A DNA stretch of 64,000 nt from Circinella minor. Taxonomy: Eukaryota; Mucoromycota; Mucoromycetes; Mucorales; Lichtheimiaceae. Below, one piece after another: positions 11,023 to 21,631 of this stretch. Position numbers and translations under genes: made by a program. Numbering within the stretch: position 1 is the stretch's first letter; every line of letters begins with the position of its first letter. Under the pieces are notes generated by a model. That model was not told the origin of the DNA, made no database searches, and saw nothing but the letters and a program-made list of their open reading frames with translations. The DNA lies in NCBI GenBank assembly GCA_016758965.1, contig JAEPRB010000003.1, positions 62,001 to 126,000 on the forward strand, written 5' to 3'.

Positions 11023-13642
11023 ATTTTTATTTATTTTATTATAAAAAAAAAAAAAAGATAGAGAAAGAAAGAAAAGAAAAAAAAAGAAGAAAAACTATGA
11101 AAGGAATATAGAATAGAATTCAAGTTTATATACTTTAAAGAAAAATGACTACAAACTTTAGTAGAGTAGATTTACTTTATAGCGGTAAAGCCATCCGTTT
11201 TTAAATTTAAACAAGAGCGTAATAATTTTGCTCAAATCTTTTATACTCGGTGAAACATATTTGCCGTTCTCGGAATCACTATGATTGACCAGTAACTGAA
11301 AAATATAAATGAATATTACACAAAGAACAATCTTTATTATTCCTGTTAAAACTTTCCCATTCGTGATAAAATTATCTTAGTATCAGATAATCTATTTCTT
11401 ATTATTATAATATGAACGATATCATTATATCCCTTCTCATTTGTTTATACTCATAACACTCCCATATAAATGGCCAATTCGGACAAAAAGACACTATCTT
11501 TTACCATTTTGTTAGAAAAATTAAGCGAACCAAAAAAACCGTTATCTTTGAGCTCCGATATGATGTTTCCCGGATAATAAAGGTTCCTGAATCAAATTTT
11601 TTTTTTATATTCGATCTGAAAATTTAACCTACCCCTTCACACGTTGTAAGAAACAAACGTGCTTGTTGGTTTTTTTTTTTTTCTGTAGTACCCCGCCAAG
11701 TTGAAATCCGATCATTTACCATGTCTATACTTAGTATCACCTAACATTCAAAAAATAAAGCTAAACCAGATTAATCTGTGCTGATTTCCTAAAAAGACCT
11801 ATTTGGTTACAACTTTTCGGTAAAAAGTTCTTTTCCTGTAATCCCCATGTCACTCTTCACTTAGACCACATGGCTTATTATTATTTTAATTGTCATTATA
11901 TATTTTTTTAACCCTTGACAAAAACTAAATAATTTATCCGTTTTTTTTTTTACAACAAAAATTCCAATGCCAAGCTGTTTTGATTATTGCAGAAAACTCA
12001 AAATTATTAAAAACCATATCTTTTATTTTCCAATAAAGCATCATTATAAGTGTACATAAATTAGTTGTCATTTGCTACAATGAATTGATATATAAACTTG
12101 CCATATACATGCTAAGTCCGGGGGATAGGGAAGGAAATATGACAAGAAGTATGATCCGAAAACTGGAAGATATTTATCCACTTTCAAGATCATATACTCC
12201 CGCGCACAAATAATAGACAGTAACATCTTGCAATCTCTTTTCTTGAAAAGAATGAGAAATATAATGATTCAACATCGTTGCTATTGTTATAATATCTTAT
12301 TATAAAGCTGATATATAATGACCCGAATTATATATGATAATTTATTAGCCTCTTTAGTACATCAATTGACATTTGTCCCGGATAACATTTTTGCTTCTTT
12401 TTTATAAAAAATATTTTTTTATTGATTGGATATGAAACTATTTTAGTTGTTCATCTTGGGAACCAGTGATATTTTTCTTTCATATTTCACAAAACAATTT
12501 CAGAATTTTTAGAATAAGGAAATTTGTTTCCTTCTTTTGTTTACCAAAGTGTTGACAGCAAAAATGGATACGCTTTATAGATTGTATCATAGGCACAGTT
12601 TGTACACGTTATTTGGAACAGGAAAAAAAAATTTTTGAAGCAATTGATCTTATGACATTTTAGTATTATAAATAAAGGTAATCGTAATAATAAAAAAAGT
12701 ATATAAATACATCTATACTAGATGACTCAAGTTAGTGTCGATTGTTTTTAAGTGTAAAGGATTAAATGCATAATTAAATAATCTGTGAAACATTAATCAG
12801 TTACCACATAACGGGATTGTCATGACAACTGACATATTGTGGTTTTCTCAGCGAGTTTCTCGGTCCTTGAGGAAATTTTTTATATTAATGAATCATCATC
12901 GCTATTCTATAGTCGTTTCAAAATAAAGAGTACGTACGTTGAGTTTACTTTGAAGAGATTTTAATACCTAACCTCAAAGAAATTATACACAATGAATTTC
13001 AAAGATTATTACCTTGTAAGTGTTTCAACAAAAAAGTCTTTTACATCATGTAATATATAACAGTTGCTACAATTTTAAGAACCATTTTCCAAACTTGGGA
13101 ACGATTGTAATTGTACGTTTTGTAGAATAAAGAAGCACGTGCAGATCTTGTTAGTCAAATGGTTTTCGTAATATCACGTAGCTTGAAGAGATGGATTTGA
13201 CATCAGAGTAGTTACTAAAACAGCACAACAGTTTAAAATTACAATAATGTAGAAGAATCTATGTACATTCTACATTCAGCTATTTACACGTCTCAGAAAC
13301 TTTTATAAAAACAAGAGCGAGATATATGCAGGAGGAGTGTGAACACTATTTAGCATCACTGAAGAATTATTCTCTTAATTTGACTACGTATTGTTAAACT
13401 TTAAAAATACTGCTGGCCGATCATTCACCGATTCACATGTGAGTAGAGATAGTATCAGAAGAAGCGACGGCTAGTAGTAGGTAATAATGGAAAACAATTC
13501 AAAAAGAAAATATTTTTGTTATTGAAAAAGACCATTTTACATGGAATTCTATTCAATGATGATCTATATATGTAATAAACACTGCCCTAATATTTAGTGT
13601 TTACAAACTGTCATTTGACATACTCAGGAGGTCAAGGGAAGA
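11023..13642. other. gene-poor region
   Basis: 2.6 kb of AT-rich sequence with no convincing gene. A possible two-exon reading (ATG at about 12992, donor GTAAGT, acceptor TTTTGTAG near 13125, then NKEARADLVSQMVFVISRSL and a stop) could be a relic of a coding region, but it is too short to assign. No repeat or RNA gene was recognised. Confidence 0.4.
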
Positions 13643-13936
13643 ATGATTCACTACTTACAAAAAACTTCTGCAGTTAGAATTCATCGTCATCCCATCCGTA
13701 GACTATATTTGAGTAGATATATTGGTTATTCACAACAATCGGATATTTTATTAAAAAAAAGCTATAATGAAAAACCCGTTAGGAAATTACCAAGTTACAT
13801 TATATATTCTGGCACAGATGACAGTATCGAAGAGAATAGAGCCAGAAGCCTGGTTTATGAAAAAAAATTGTTAAACTGTACTTTGTTACCGTGCGCTTTG
13901 ATAGCATTACCTACAATCACATCAAGTTGGATGTGA
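13643..13936 (+). CDS. possible small mitochondrial membrane protein, 97 aa reading frame
   Basis: One open frame of 97 codons follows an ATG at 13643. The first 30 residues are rich in Arg/Lys/His and contain no acidic residue (HRHPIRRLYLSRYIGY), as in a mitochondrial targeting peptide. Next come LPSYIIYSGT and a hydrophobic segment LLPCALIALPTITSSW. The layout (short strand, then a helix with Pro) recalls small mitochondrial TMEM70/TMEM186-like proteins, but the match is weak. The frame may continue through an intron starting GTGAGC at 13932; I could not find an exon that keeps the frame open. It could therefore be a truncated or decayed gene. Confidence 0.35.
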   Translation: MIHYLQKTSAVRIHRHPIRRLYLSRYIGYSQQSDILLKKSYNEKPVRKLPSYIIYSGTDDSIEENRARSLVYEKKLLNCTLLPCALIALPTITSSWM

Positions 13937-14239
13937 GCAATGTTATTTTTAAAAAAATTATCAAATTGAGCGAAAGTGCAATAGGAAACTTTTTGTTATA
14001 GTTACAATCTATACAAATAAACACTAATTTTTTTTAATCCAGGTAAAGTTGCACTTTAAAATTTTATTACTATTCATGGTAACCTGATCAATATTTTTGA
14101 ATTTAAATAATCACCTTGTTATCCTCTTTCAACTCACTTTCATTCCACATAAAAAGAGTAAAGATTTCATTGTATTTGCTATGTTACTAGTACCATGTAA
14201 TTGAACACAAATTTGACTAATCTAACAAAAAATATATAG

Positions 14240-15411
14240 TGTTCAGATCAACACAAACGAACTACCACGATCCCAAAATCTGCGTTGATTACCTTTGTGG
14301 TCTATGTCCTTATGAATTATTAAGGTAAGATCATTGTCGTTATTAGTCGTCCTCGTCGTCGCTGTTGTTGTTGTTGTTGTTTTATATTGAATTGTATATG
14401 CTTATGTATTCCTTTCGCTTTAGTGGTTCGGTATGAATCGTGAACAAGAACAGAAAAAAAGAAAACTAGCTATGCATAATATAGATAATACGCATCTTTG
14501 ATATATAAAAACGTAATATTAATAGTTATTATGTATAGCCTACTGGGGTTTGTATCAAGGAACACAATCCATTAATGAAAGCCCAATATGAAAGTGATAT
14601 AAAAAGTGATCCGAGTAAAACTTTGGATAACGAACATCTGCTTAGTTTATCACAATTTTTGAAGCGACGCGATCAATCGTCTTTGGGCTGGAACCACCGA
14701 ATACATAGTGTACATCCCTTGTCAGAGAAAGTGCAGAATTTGGTAAGAATATACATTTCATATTTATCGGGCATCAATGTCGAAAGTTCTTCTAGTTTAA
14801 TAGGTTTTTATTGTACTAGAAATCACACATGGATACTGTTACTATTCAATGGATGTTGGCAATGAATATCGTTGACCACTTTGGTAAGGACTGTGAGAGA
14901 TTCAAAAATAATATAAAATAAATTGTGGATAAAGTATAGATAGAGCCTATACTTAATTAAAAAATTGGAAATAGATGGAACTGTAGATAAAAATGCCATT
15001 TCTACAGTAGTGGCAGATGTCCATAAGAGGGATAAGGAACGACAAAAGCTAAAGGTATCTTAATTTGAAGATTGATATTGTCACAGTCATATAATATTAA
15101 ACTACTATTATAAATTATACAGAATGCATTGGATGCGACTTTGAAAGGTTTGGGATTTATAACACCAGTAGTAAGATTATGTGAAATATGTGGTACTTTT
15201 ATTCCTTCTAAGATGCCACCAGACCATCTCAATTCAAAGGTACGAGATTGTCACGTGTTCAATTGGAAATAACGAGAAGAACCATTAGGAACACGATTTT
15301 TAATATCAAATATTATAATTATAGATTCATCTCGCATATACCAAAATTAGGGATACGGTTACGGATATTAAACTGAAAAGAGATGCAAGAGTTGATCAGC
15401 AACTTTTATGA
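14240..15411 (+). CDS. LUC7: LUC7-like U1 snRNP protein, divergent, 5' end unresolved
   Basis: Predicted exons: 14240-14324, a 7-nt exon 14424-14430, 14539-14742, 14820-14883, 14975-15054, 15123-15239 and 15325-15411. With them the frame stays open for about 214 codons. LUC7 proteins sit in the U1 snRNP and help choose 5' splice sites. The first zinc finger is seen as CVDYLCGLCPYELL followed, after the tiny exon, by TGVCIKEHNPLMKAQYES. The second is LCEICGTF-x7-DHLNSKIHLAYTKIRD. Between them lies a helical part with SEKVQNL and KRDKERQKLK, the usual coiled-coil position. The usual N-terminal helix (LLDxLMG) is missing: the first exon needs one more upstream base, and TG at its start could complete a split ATG. 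The protein lacks the RS-rich tail of metazoan paralogues. It could instead be a decaying copy, but the consistent splice phases of exons 3-7 argue for function. Confidence 0.68.
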
Positions 15412-15568
15412 AAAAAAAAGCTGATGGCGACGTATGCTGTTATAAATTAGTTGTATTTATTATATACCATATTATATCCAATGATTATATCTTCAACATC
15501 ATCATATAGTGTCTTATACAAGTCCTGCATAAAACTGTATTTATCAAATATTTATTATGTAAAATTGT

Positions 15569-17054
15569 TCATAATAATGCTTTTAATATTGCCATGCGCA
15601 AATCAATTAATTTATCAAAAAATGGATTCCAAATCAGATTGTGGCCGAACAATACATAAAAAAAACCCACAGCAGCTCCACCAAGATGTGCCTATTATAC
15701 AAAAATATATAATTCATTTTTCTTGAGTACTTTTTTTCAGGCATATTTTTTGTTTGCTTAATAACTTACAGCATGATCAATAACAGTTGATCGTTTTAAT
15801 AATCCTAATACATCAAGTATTAGACTTGTCATAAGCAATTCGCTATATAAAAAACAATAAATTATTAATATAATCAGTTACAGATCGACTAATAATCTTT
15901 CTCAAGTTGAGTATCATGTATATTTAATCAGGTCTTTTTTATGCTCCCCGCCAATATACATACGTATTCACATGCATTAAGTCCCTTTGTTGTTGTACAT
16001 CATAAGTACAAATTACTACACCAATGAGTCCCATTATTGAACCACTTGCTCCAAGACTAGGTACCAATTTCTGACCAAAATGATGATACCATGCGAGGCG
16101 GACGACGTGACTTGCTGAAAATCCCATTACACCAGCAGATAAATATATAGCTATTGCTTCATACTGACTTGTTGCATTTACAACTGGATTAAAAAATAAT
16201 GATAAAGCTACCATATTGGGAACATAGTGAACCAGTAATTTTTGATGGGAAAAAGTGGCAGTGAGTAATGTTAATGGTTTCGTTCTAGGAGTGACACTAT
16301 GTTGAAACCATGTTTTCATAAAGCCCTGTACGCCTTTGAAGCGCCAGCAGAGAAGAACGGCTGTGTTTATCCCTATCAAGACGAGCTCCCCTGTATTCAC
16401 ACCGTCGAATAGAGAGTCGGATGTTTTTGTTGTGGTTGTTGTTGTCTTCGTCGAGGTAGATGCGTCATCTACTGAGTTATTATCAGAAGTAGGTACCTTA
16501 CTGGATGATGATGGCTGTTCGCTACCAGATGATTGTTTAGTAGTAGTAGTATTGGATGAATTGTTAGTAGAAGGCTCATCAGTGGATGAGTCGGTAGCAG
16601 TGGATGAGCCACTCGTCGATGAATTAGAAACCGATTCTTCATTACTTTTTTTTTCTTCTTTGGCTTTTTCGCGTCGCTCCTGTGCTTGCTTTAATTTACG
16701 ATTAAAATCAAGCGTTCCGGCAATGGCAAAAATGATAATTGATCCAACCGTTCCTTGAACGAGAGGTCGAATGTAATGATAAATTGTAATTCTTTTTTTC
16801 TTGACAGGATTGGCGCTGTTATTGCTATTGATACTTGGCTTGAAAGGAGTACTACTTTTAGCTTGAGAGGTAGCTGGCGATTCAATTTTATTTATAATAT
16901 TATTAGGAGACGTTATGCGTTGTTGCTGTTTGTAAATTTGACGATAAGATGGAGTACGCCATGATGGTGATAAAAATGTTGACGACAAGTAGCTGTAGTC
17001 AGTAGTTTTACGTTGCTTTAATAAAAATGCTGAAAATTGCCGTACTTTCAACAT
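15569..17054 (-). CDS. PCP1: mitochondrial rhomboid protease, PCP1/PARL type, 428 aa
   Basis: Exons 17054-15964, 15842-15770 and 15691-15569. This intramembrane serine protease of the mitochondrial inner membrane cleaves dynamin-like Mgm1/OPA1 and similar substrates in relatives. The N-terminus is basic and lacks acidic residues (MLKVRQFSAFLLKQRK), as in a mitochondrial presequence. A first membrane helix is near residue 105 (TVGSIIIFAIAGTL). A highly charged, then Ser/Thr-rich linker of about 90 residues follows. The rhomboid core starts near residue 220. The catalytic serine is in LGASGSIMG (Ser337) and the catalytic histidine in DHAAHLGGAAVG (His390), which is only recovered when exons 2 and 3 are joined. 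Stopping at the end of the first long open frame (15939) would lose the histidine. The length fits PARL/Pcp1. It is divergently arranged with the CTK2-like gene and convergent with the LUC7-like gene. Confidence 0.92.
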
Positions 17055-17646
17055 ATTATGTTAATGATAGTATAAATACGAACATGATTTCGATAAGCAA
17101 GTCTATTCACTGTTTATATACACCACCAGTCAAGATGATAAATGTCTTTTTGTGTCGATTATTATCTTATTCTTTGTTAAAACAACTTTTTTTATTGCTT
17201 CATTGTTATATAAAGCTTAAGTTACAAAGAATTTTTTAAAATAGTGCTTAATCAAATGGTTCATTTATAAAACATGCTTATCACCTCAGGAGGTACCATC
17301 TATATACCAGATTTTATTGTCATTATCAAAAACCATTGAGGGTTTGATTGGTTTAAAAAGAACCACATAAACTTTCTTGTTATGCATCATAAACAAAGTA
17401 ATATTCTCTTTTATAAAAATTGTCTTAAAAGCATGAGTTTAATCCTATTATGAATAGCCATCTTTAATTAAAATATCATTCTAAAGGCGATTATTGACAA
17501 CTAGTAAGTTTTGATCTCAAGTCTGAGTTCATTCGCAACAAGCAAGTTGCTGGCAAATGCAAAATCATATCTTTTTTTTTTCTGTCTTTCATAACAACCT
17601 TTTTATAAAAAAAAAAACTTTAAATTCTTAATTAGAAGATACAAAA
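17055..17646. other. divergent promoter region
   Basis: 592 bases shared by two divergent genes. AT-rich, with a pyrimidine-rich block at 17560-17610 shortly before the plus-strand start. No repeat or RNA is seen. Confidence 0.5.
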
Positions 17647-19037
17647 ATGAGCGGATCGTCTCCAATATCATTAACAGCACCGTCAACACCAATAAGAATT
17701 ACAAATGGACAGTTATTTAAACGACGTTTTCGACCATATTTCAGCAAAAGACAACTAGCGACACTAGGAAGTTTAAAGAGCTCTGCATCAGCAGGAATTC
17801 TTAACAAAGATGCTATTACACGCAATACTAGTTGTAAATTTATTCAACAAGTCGGCAAAAAACTTGGCTTGTAAGTTCTTCATGTTGAAAATAAAAAAAA
17901 TGAAGAGAAATGAAAAGGGTCAATCTTTCTTTTTGTTGTGGCGCGATAATCGAAAAGAAGGAATCGGTCTACTTGAATTCTTTGTATTAACACCTTTTCT
18001 TTTACCCTTTTCTATATAGTCCACAAGCTACGATCAGTACTGCTCAAGCATTATACCATCGCTTTTATCTATATTATCCTATCCGAGACTATCCCCCACA
18101 GGTAAAAAAAGACAAATTGTTTTGACATATGAAATTTTGCTTATGTTGTCATAGTATTAAAAGTACCAAAAAAAATATCATTACTCTGTATATAGGATGT
18201 CAGTGTTACGTGCATCTTTGTCGCATCCAAAATAGAAGAAACAATCAAGAAACTTAAAGATATCTATGTAGCAGCACATAGTGTACGACATCCTGGTAGC
18301 AAAGAACTAGATCCCGAACATATTTCTGAGGATCGAAGGAGGAGGGTGATTGGGTACGAAAAGTTACTTCTTGAAACACTTTGTTTTGATTTTCAACAGC
18401 GTCATCCTTATGAATACGTTGTTAAATTTGTCAAATGGATACAAGCATTTCAAAAACTGGATGGAAAACGATTAGCACAAAGGGCATATCTCTTAGCAGT
18501 GGATAGTTATCGAACCCTATTATGTGTTGAATATCCTGCGCATACAATTGCAGCAGGATGTATTTACTTGGCCTCCATCTTACTCAAACATGAAGATAAT
18601 ACATTTACTGGCTTGGAAAGTGATAAACCATGGGATCAATTTTTTTGTTCTCGAATGGAGGATATTGAAGGTAAAATAAAGGGAAATAAAAAAAAAAGAC
18701 TAGTGTGTGTATAATTATACTCTCTAAGTGAAGAAAAAGAGGAAGAAAAATGCAAATTAATATATTGAATATGTTCATACTAGATGTATCCCAACAAATT
18801 CTCGATTTATATATCACCAATAATCCACAAGACAGTGAACGGTACACGGAAATTAAGATAGAAATCAATGAGCAGGCTCAAAACCGTGGAACGGATCCTA
18901 ACATGGATGATTCAACCAAAGAAGAATTAAGTGCTCGACTACCAGATTGGGAATTCGATGGTACATCAACAACTTTAGATTTCGTAAACTCTAATCAACA
19001 TACCGTATGTTATGAATTCACCCTCTCAACGACATAG
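17647..19037 (+). CDS. CTK2: cyclin of CTDK-I / cyclin-K type, 344 aa
   Basis: Exons 17647-17870, 18020-18101, 18196-18670 and 18784-19037 are all in phase. The first cyclin fold contains RNTSCKFIQQVGKKLGFPQ (around the exon 1/2 join), ALYHRFYLYYPIRDYPPQDV and CIFVASKIEETIKKLKDI. The stretch SEDRRRRVIGYEKLLLETLCFDFQ and HPYEYVVKFVKW is characteristic of the Ctk2/cyclin-K group. A second fold includes AYLLAVDSYRTLLCVEYPAHTIAAGCIYLAS. Ctk2 pairs with the kinase Ctk1 and phosphorylates Ser2 of the RNA polymerase II C-terminal repeats during elongation. The start is chosen at 17647, giving a short Ser/Pro/Thr-rich leader. The C-terminal 60 residues are acidic and not conserved. Confidence 0.88.
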
Positions 19038-19438
19038 TAATAGTAATGATGATAATAAATGTGTTGTCATGATTATCAAAAATAAAAATAAAAAAAGAAA
19101 CCCATGTATGATATCTCTTTTTCTTTTCTTAAAAGAAATTATAAGAATAGTTTTGTGCTGGGTGTGATACATATAAAAAATTAATAAGAAAATAAAAAAA
19201 AAAACAGAAGAATGGGGTGGTACATATTGGGATAAGTTATGAATATAAGAATAATAAAAAAAAATAGTGAAGAAATGTGAGCTACAGGTACGGATATTTC
19301 CAATTTTTTTAAAAAGTGAAAATTGGAGAAAGATATTGAAGAAAACAAATTTGCAAAATGTGTAAAATGTGACAGACGGAGGAGATACGTAAAATTACAA
19401 GGAAGAAAAATATAGGTATTATTAATTAGACAATAATT
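19038..19438. other. intergenic between convergent genes
   Basis: 401 bases of A-rich sequence holding the 3' ends of two converging genes. Nothing else is recognised. Confidence 0.5.
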
Positions 19439-21631
19439 TTACTTGCTGGTAAACCAATTTCTCCATGACCGTGGACGTTCTGGTGCAGGTTTTTCTACAA
19501 TAGTAGTAGTCTCATTAGACTTCTTTACTGATTTTCCATTTCGGTGAGAAGTAGATGTGGAAGCAAAGCCAATTCTGGTATCGGCAGTCTCGTCGCGGGA
19601 TTGTTTCAAGAATGGCAAAACATTGGTACCACCGGTACCACGCACAACACCTGTCTTGGGATCAACGTGTTTAGCCAAACCCAATTCAGGAAACATGGTA
19701 CTGACCATGGCAGATAATGACCCTTTGCGAATACCTGGTGATGTTTCAAGAGCTGTTTGTGGGTAAAGAACATTGTGATCGGCAGTTGTAATTTTAGCCT
19801 TTTTGGTTGGATGGATTACATCATCACTATCATCGTCTTGTGTTGTTGTTTCTTGTTCTTGTTGTTGTTTCTTTTTCTCAATAGCAAATCCACCATGAGC
19901 AATATTAGGACCCTTTCGAGCTTGATTAACAATGTACAATGTGACTATTTGAACATGTTTGTCCCGGAATACTTTAAGTTGAGTTAAACAATCGTTGTAT
20001 GCATCCAAAACCATTGCTTCTTCAGTTGACAATTTTTCTTTTTGGTGTTGTTCCAATTGTAACATAAACGAACGCAAGTTGGCTGCCAATTCAAGGTCTT
20101 CAAGGAATTCACGATGTTGACGAGGCATGTACATACGCATGGCACGCAAAAAGGTGTTACGATTGGTACGAACAAATGGAGGGCGTTCACTTTTTTCTTT
20201 CATCTTGTTGTTCAATTCATCAGCTGGGTTAGGCGTGGGTAATTGCTTATATCGGTCATTGACATCCTGGTCACGACTATCAGGCTTTTGTTGTTGTTGA
20301 GAAACTTGTGGTCGTTTACCCGTGGGATAATGTTCGACACCAAGGAATACATCCAATGCGGCAATCAAACTACTTTGTGCGGCACTCCCACCTGCATAAC
20401 GACGATATTGTCGAAGAAGACGTTCTCCTTCTGACAAATGGCTCATATCTGCATATTCGTCCGTCTCGGCACTCCAAAAGGAATCGACGCCTTCATAAAT
20501 AAGACCAAATGGAAGTCCTGCTTCGGCCATATTCTCCCACCCTGCCAAATAAGGGCGGATTTTCCAATAAAATACATATGGGTCACATTTTTCAAACATT
20601 CGTTGGAGCGCATTGTTCATTCCTTCCATAGCAGTGGAAATCGTTCTTAATTCCGTAACTAAAGCTCGATGATCACCTTCACGAACATGATTAATTGATT
20701 TTACCATGGCTGATAAACAAGGTGCACCAACACTTTCGATAGCTGTCGTGACCAAATAAAACCATGATTCATCTAATGAGCCCGAATAAGTTGCCAAAGT
20801 ATTTAGGTTACTATAAATATTTATTATTATCATCCAGAAATGAACAATGTCACGTTTTAGTATTGCAAAAAAGAAATCCTTTTCTTATTACTCATTTTGC
20901 TGAAACAAAGCAGTCATTTTTTCTTTTGGTGGTACCTCAAGTCGATTGGACCATCAGGATCAAGTAGTCTATAATTCCATAAAACAACAGATGCATGACA
21001 TACAACGGGACTAAGACCCAAATAATTGGCAATGCCAGTCCAAGGTACAGCAAGATTTGCTGGTAAAGTCTTTTTTTTTGTTGTTGTGAAAATAAATAAT
21101 ACCACACAGAAAAAAGAAAGAAAACAACCGTGGGAAAGTAAATGTCAGATTTGGTAATTACGACGTCAAAAAACCAAGAACGAAAAGAAAGAAATCTTTT
21201 CAATTTTCCATTATTAATTGAAAGAGTTTTTTTTTTTTTACCTCTGAAGTTTTTTCGAGTTTACCCCATACATAACTATGTGATAACATGCATAAAATAA
21301 GAAATGCTCGGCGATATTCCTGCACTGTCTTTAAACGAGTGTGATCAAGTAGCGGCATCTTAAATAAACAGAAAAAAAGGAAGCGTAAACAAAAAAAAGT
21401 TATTTCAATCTCTTTTTTTTTTGCCCCCCATTAAGTTCAATTGCTCACTTTGTGAATAGCTTGTCGAAGTTTCCCTGCCAATAATAAACCGTTGAAATCT
21501 GAAAACATTTCTTCCCAACAGTCAAAGTAATTATCACTCAGTTTTCGTAGTGGTGGTTCAGGTGGAAGAAAACCAGTCGTTGGCGAAATGTCATATTCTT
21601 CTAGAGATCTCATTTGGTGCATAGCCGGCAT
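19439..21631 (-). CDS. BNA2: indoleamine 2,3-dioxygenase, 601 aa
   Basis: Exons 21631-21449, 21358-21242, 21069-20936 and 20810-19439, in phase throughout (exon 3 uses an AAAAAAG acceptor). This heme enzyme opens the indole ring of tryptophan to N-formylkynurenine, the first step toward NAD. Family marks: YDISPTTGFLPPEPPLRKLSDNYFDCWEEMF at the N-terminus, LPANLAVPWTGIANYLGLSPV, WFYLVTTAIESVGAPCL, AGSxAAQSSLIAALDVFLGVEHYP-type helix, MYMPRQHREFLEDLE, and FRDKHVQIVTLYI. The His in the last motif (about residue 430) matches the proximal heme ligand of animal IDO. A charged insert of about 50 residues (poly-Gln, then PTPNPADELNN) lies before the YMPRQHR motif. The C-terminal 160 residues are low complexity with acidic and Ser/Thr-rich parts, making the protein longer than the roughly 400-450 residues usual for the family. 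Start: the first ATG of MPAMHQMRSLEEY. Confidence 0.92.

Noticed and set aside
12992..13200. Possible two-exon small gene (MNFKDYYL plus NKEARADLVSQMVF)
   Set aside because: Good splice-site words but only about 38 codons before a stop, and no recognisable protein.
15939..15963. Ending the rhomboid protease at the stop of its first long frame (TYVYWRGA)
   Set aside because: That product would lack the catalytic histidine; splicing at 15964 to two further exons restores DHAAHLGG and the normal length.
16336..16758. 140-codon plus-strand frame
   Set aside because: It is the antisense of the Ser/Thr-rich linker of the rhomboid protease; Val/Asp/Glu-rich composition follows from the complementary codons.
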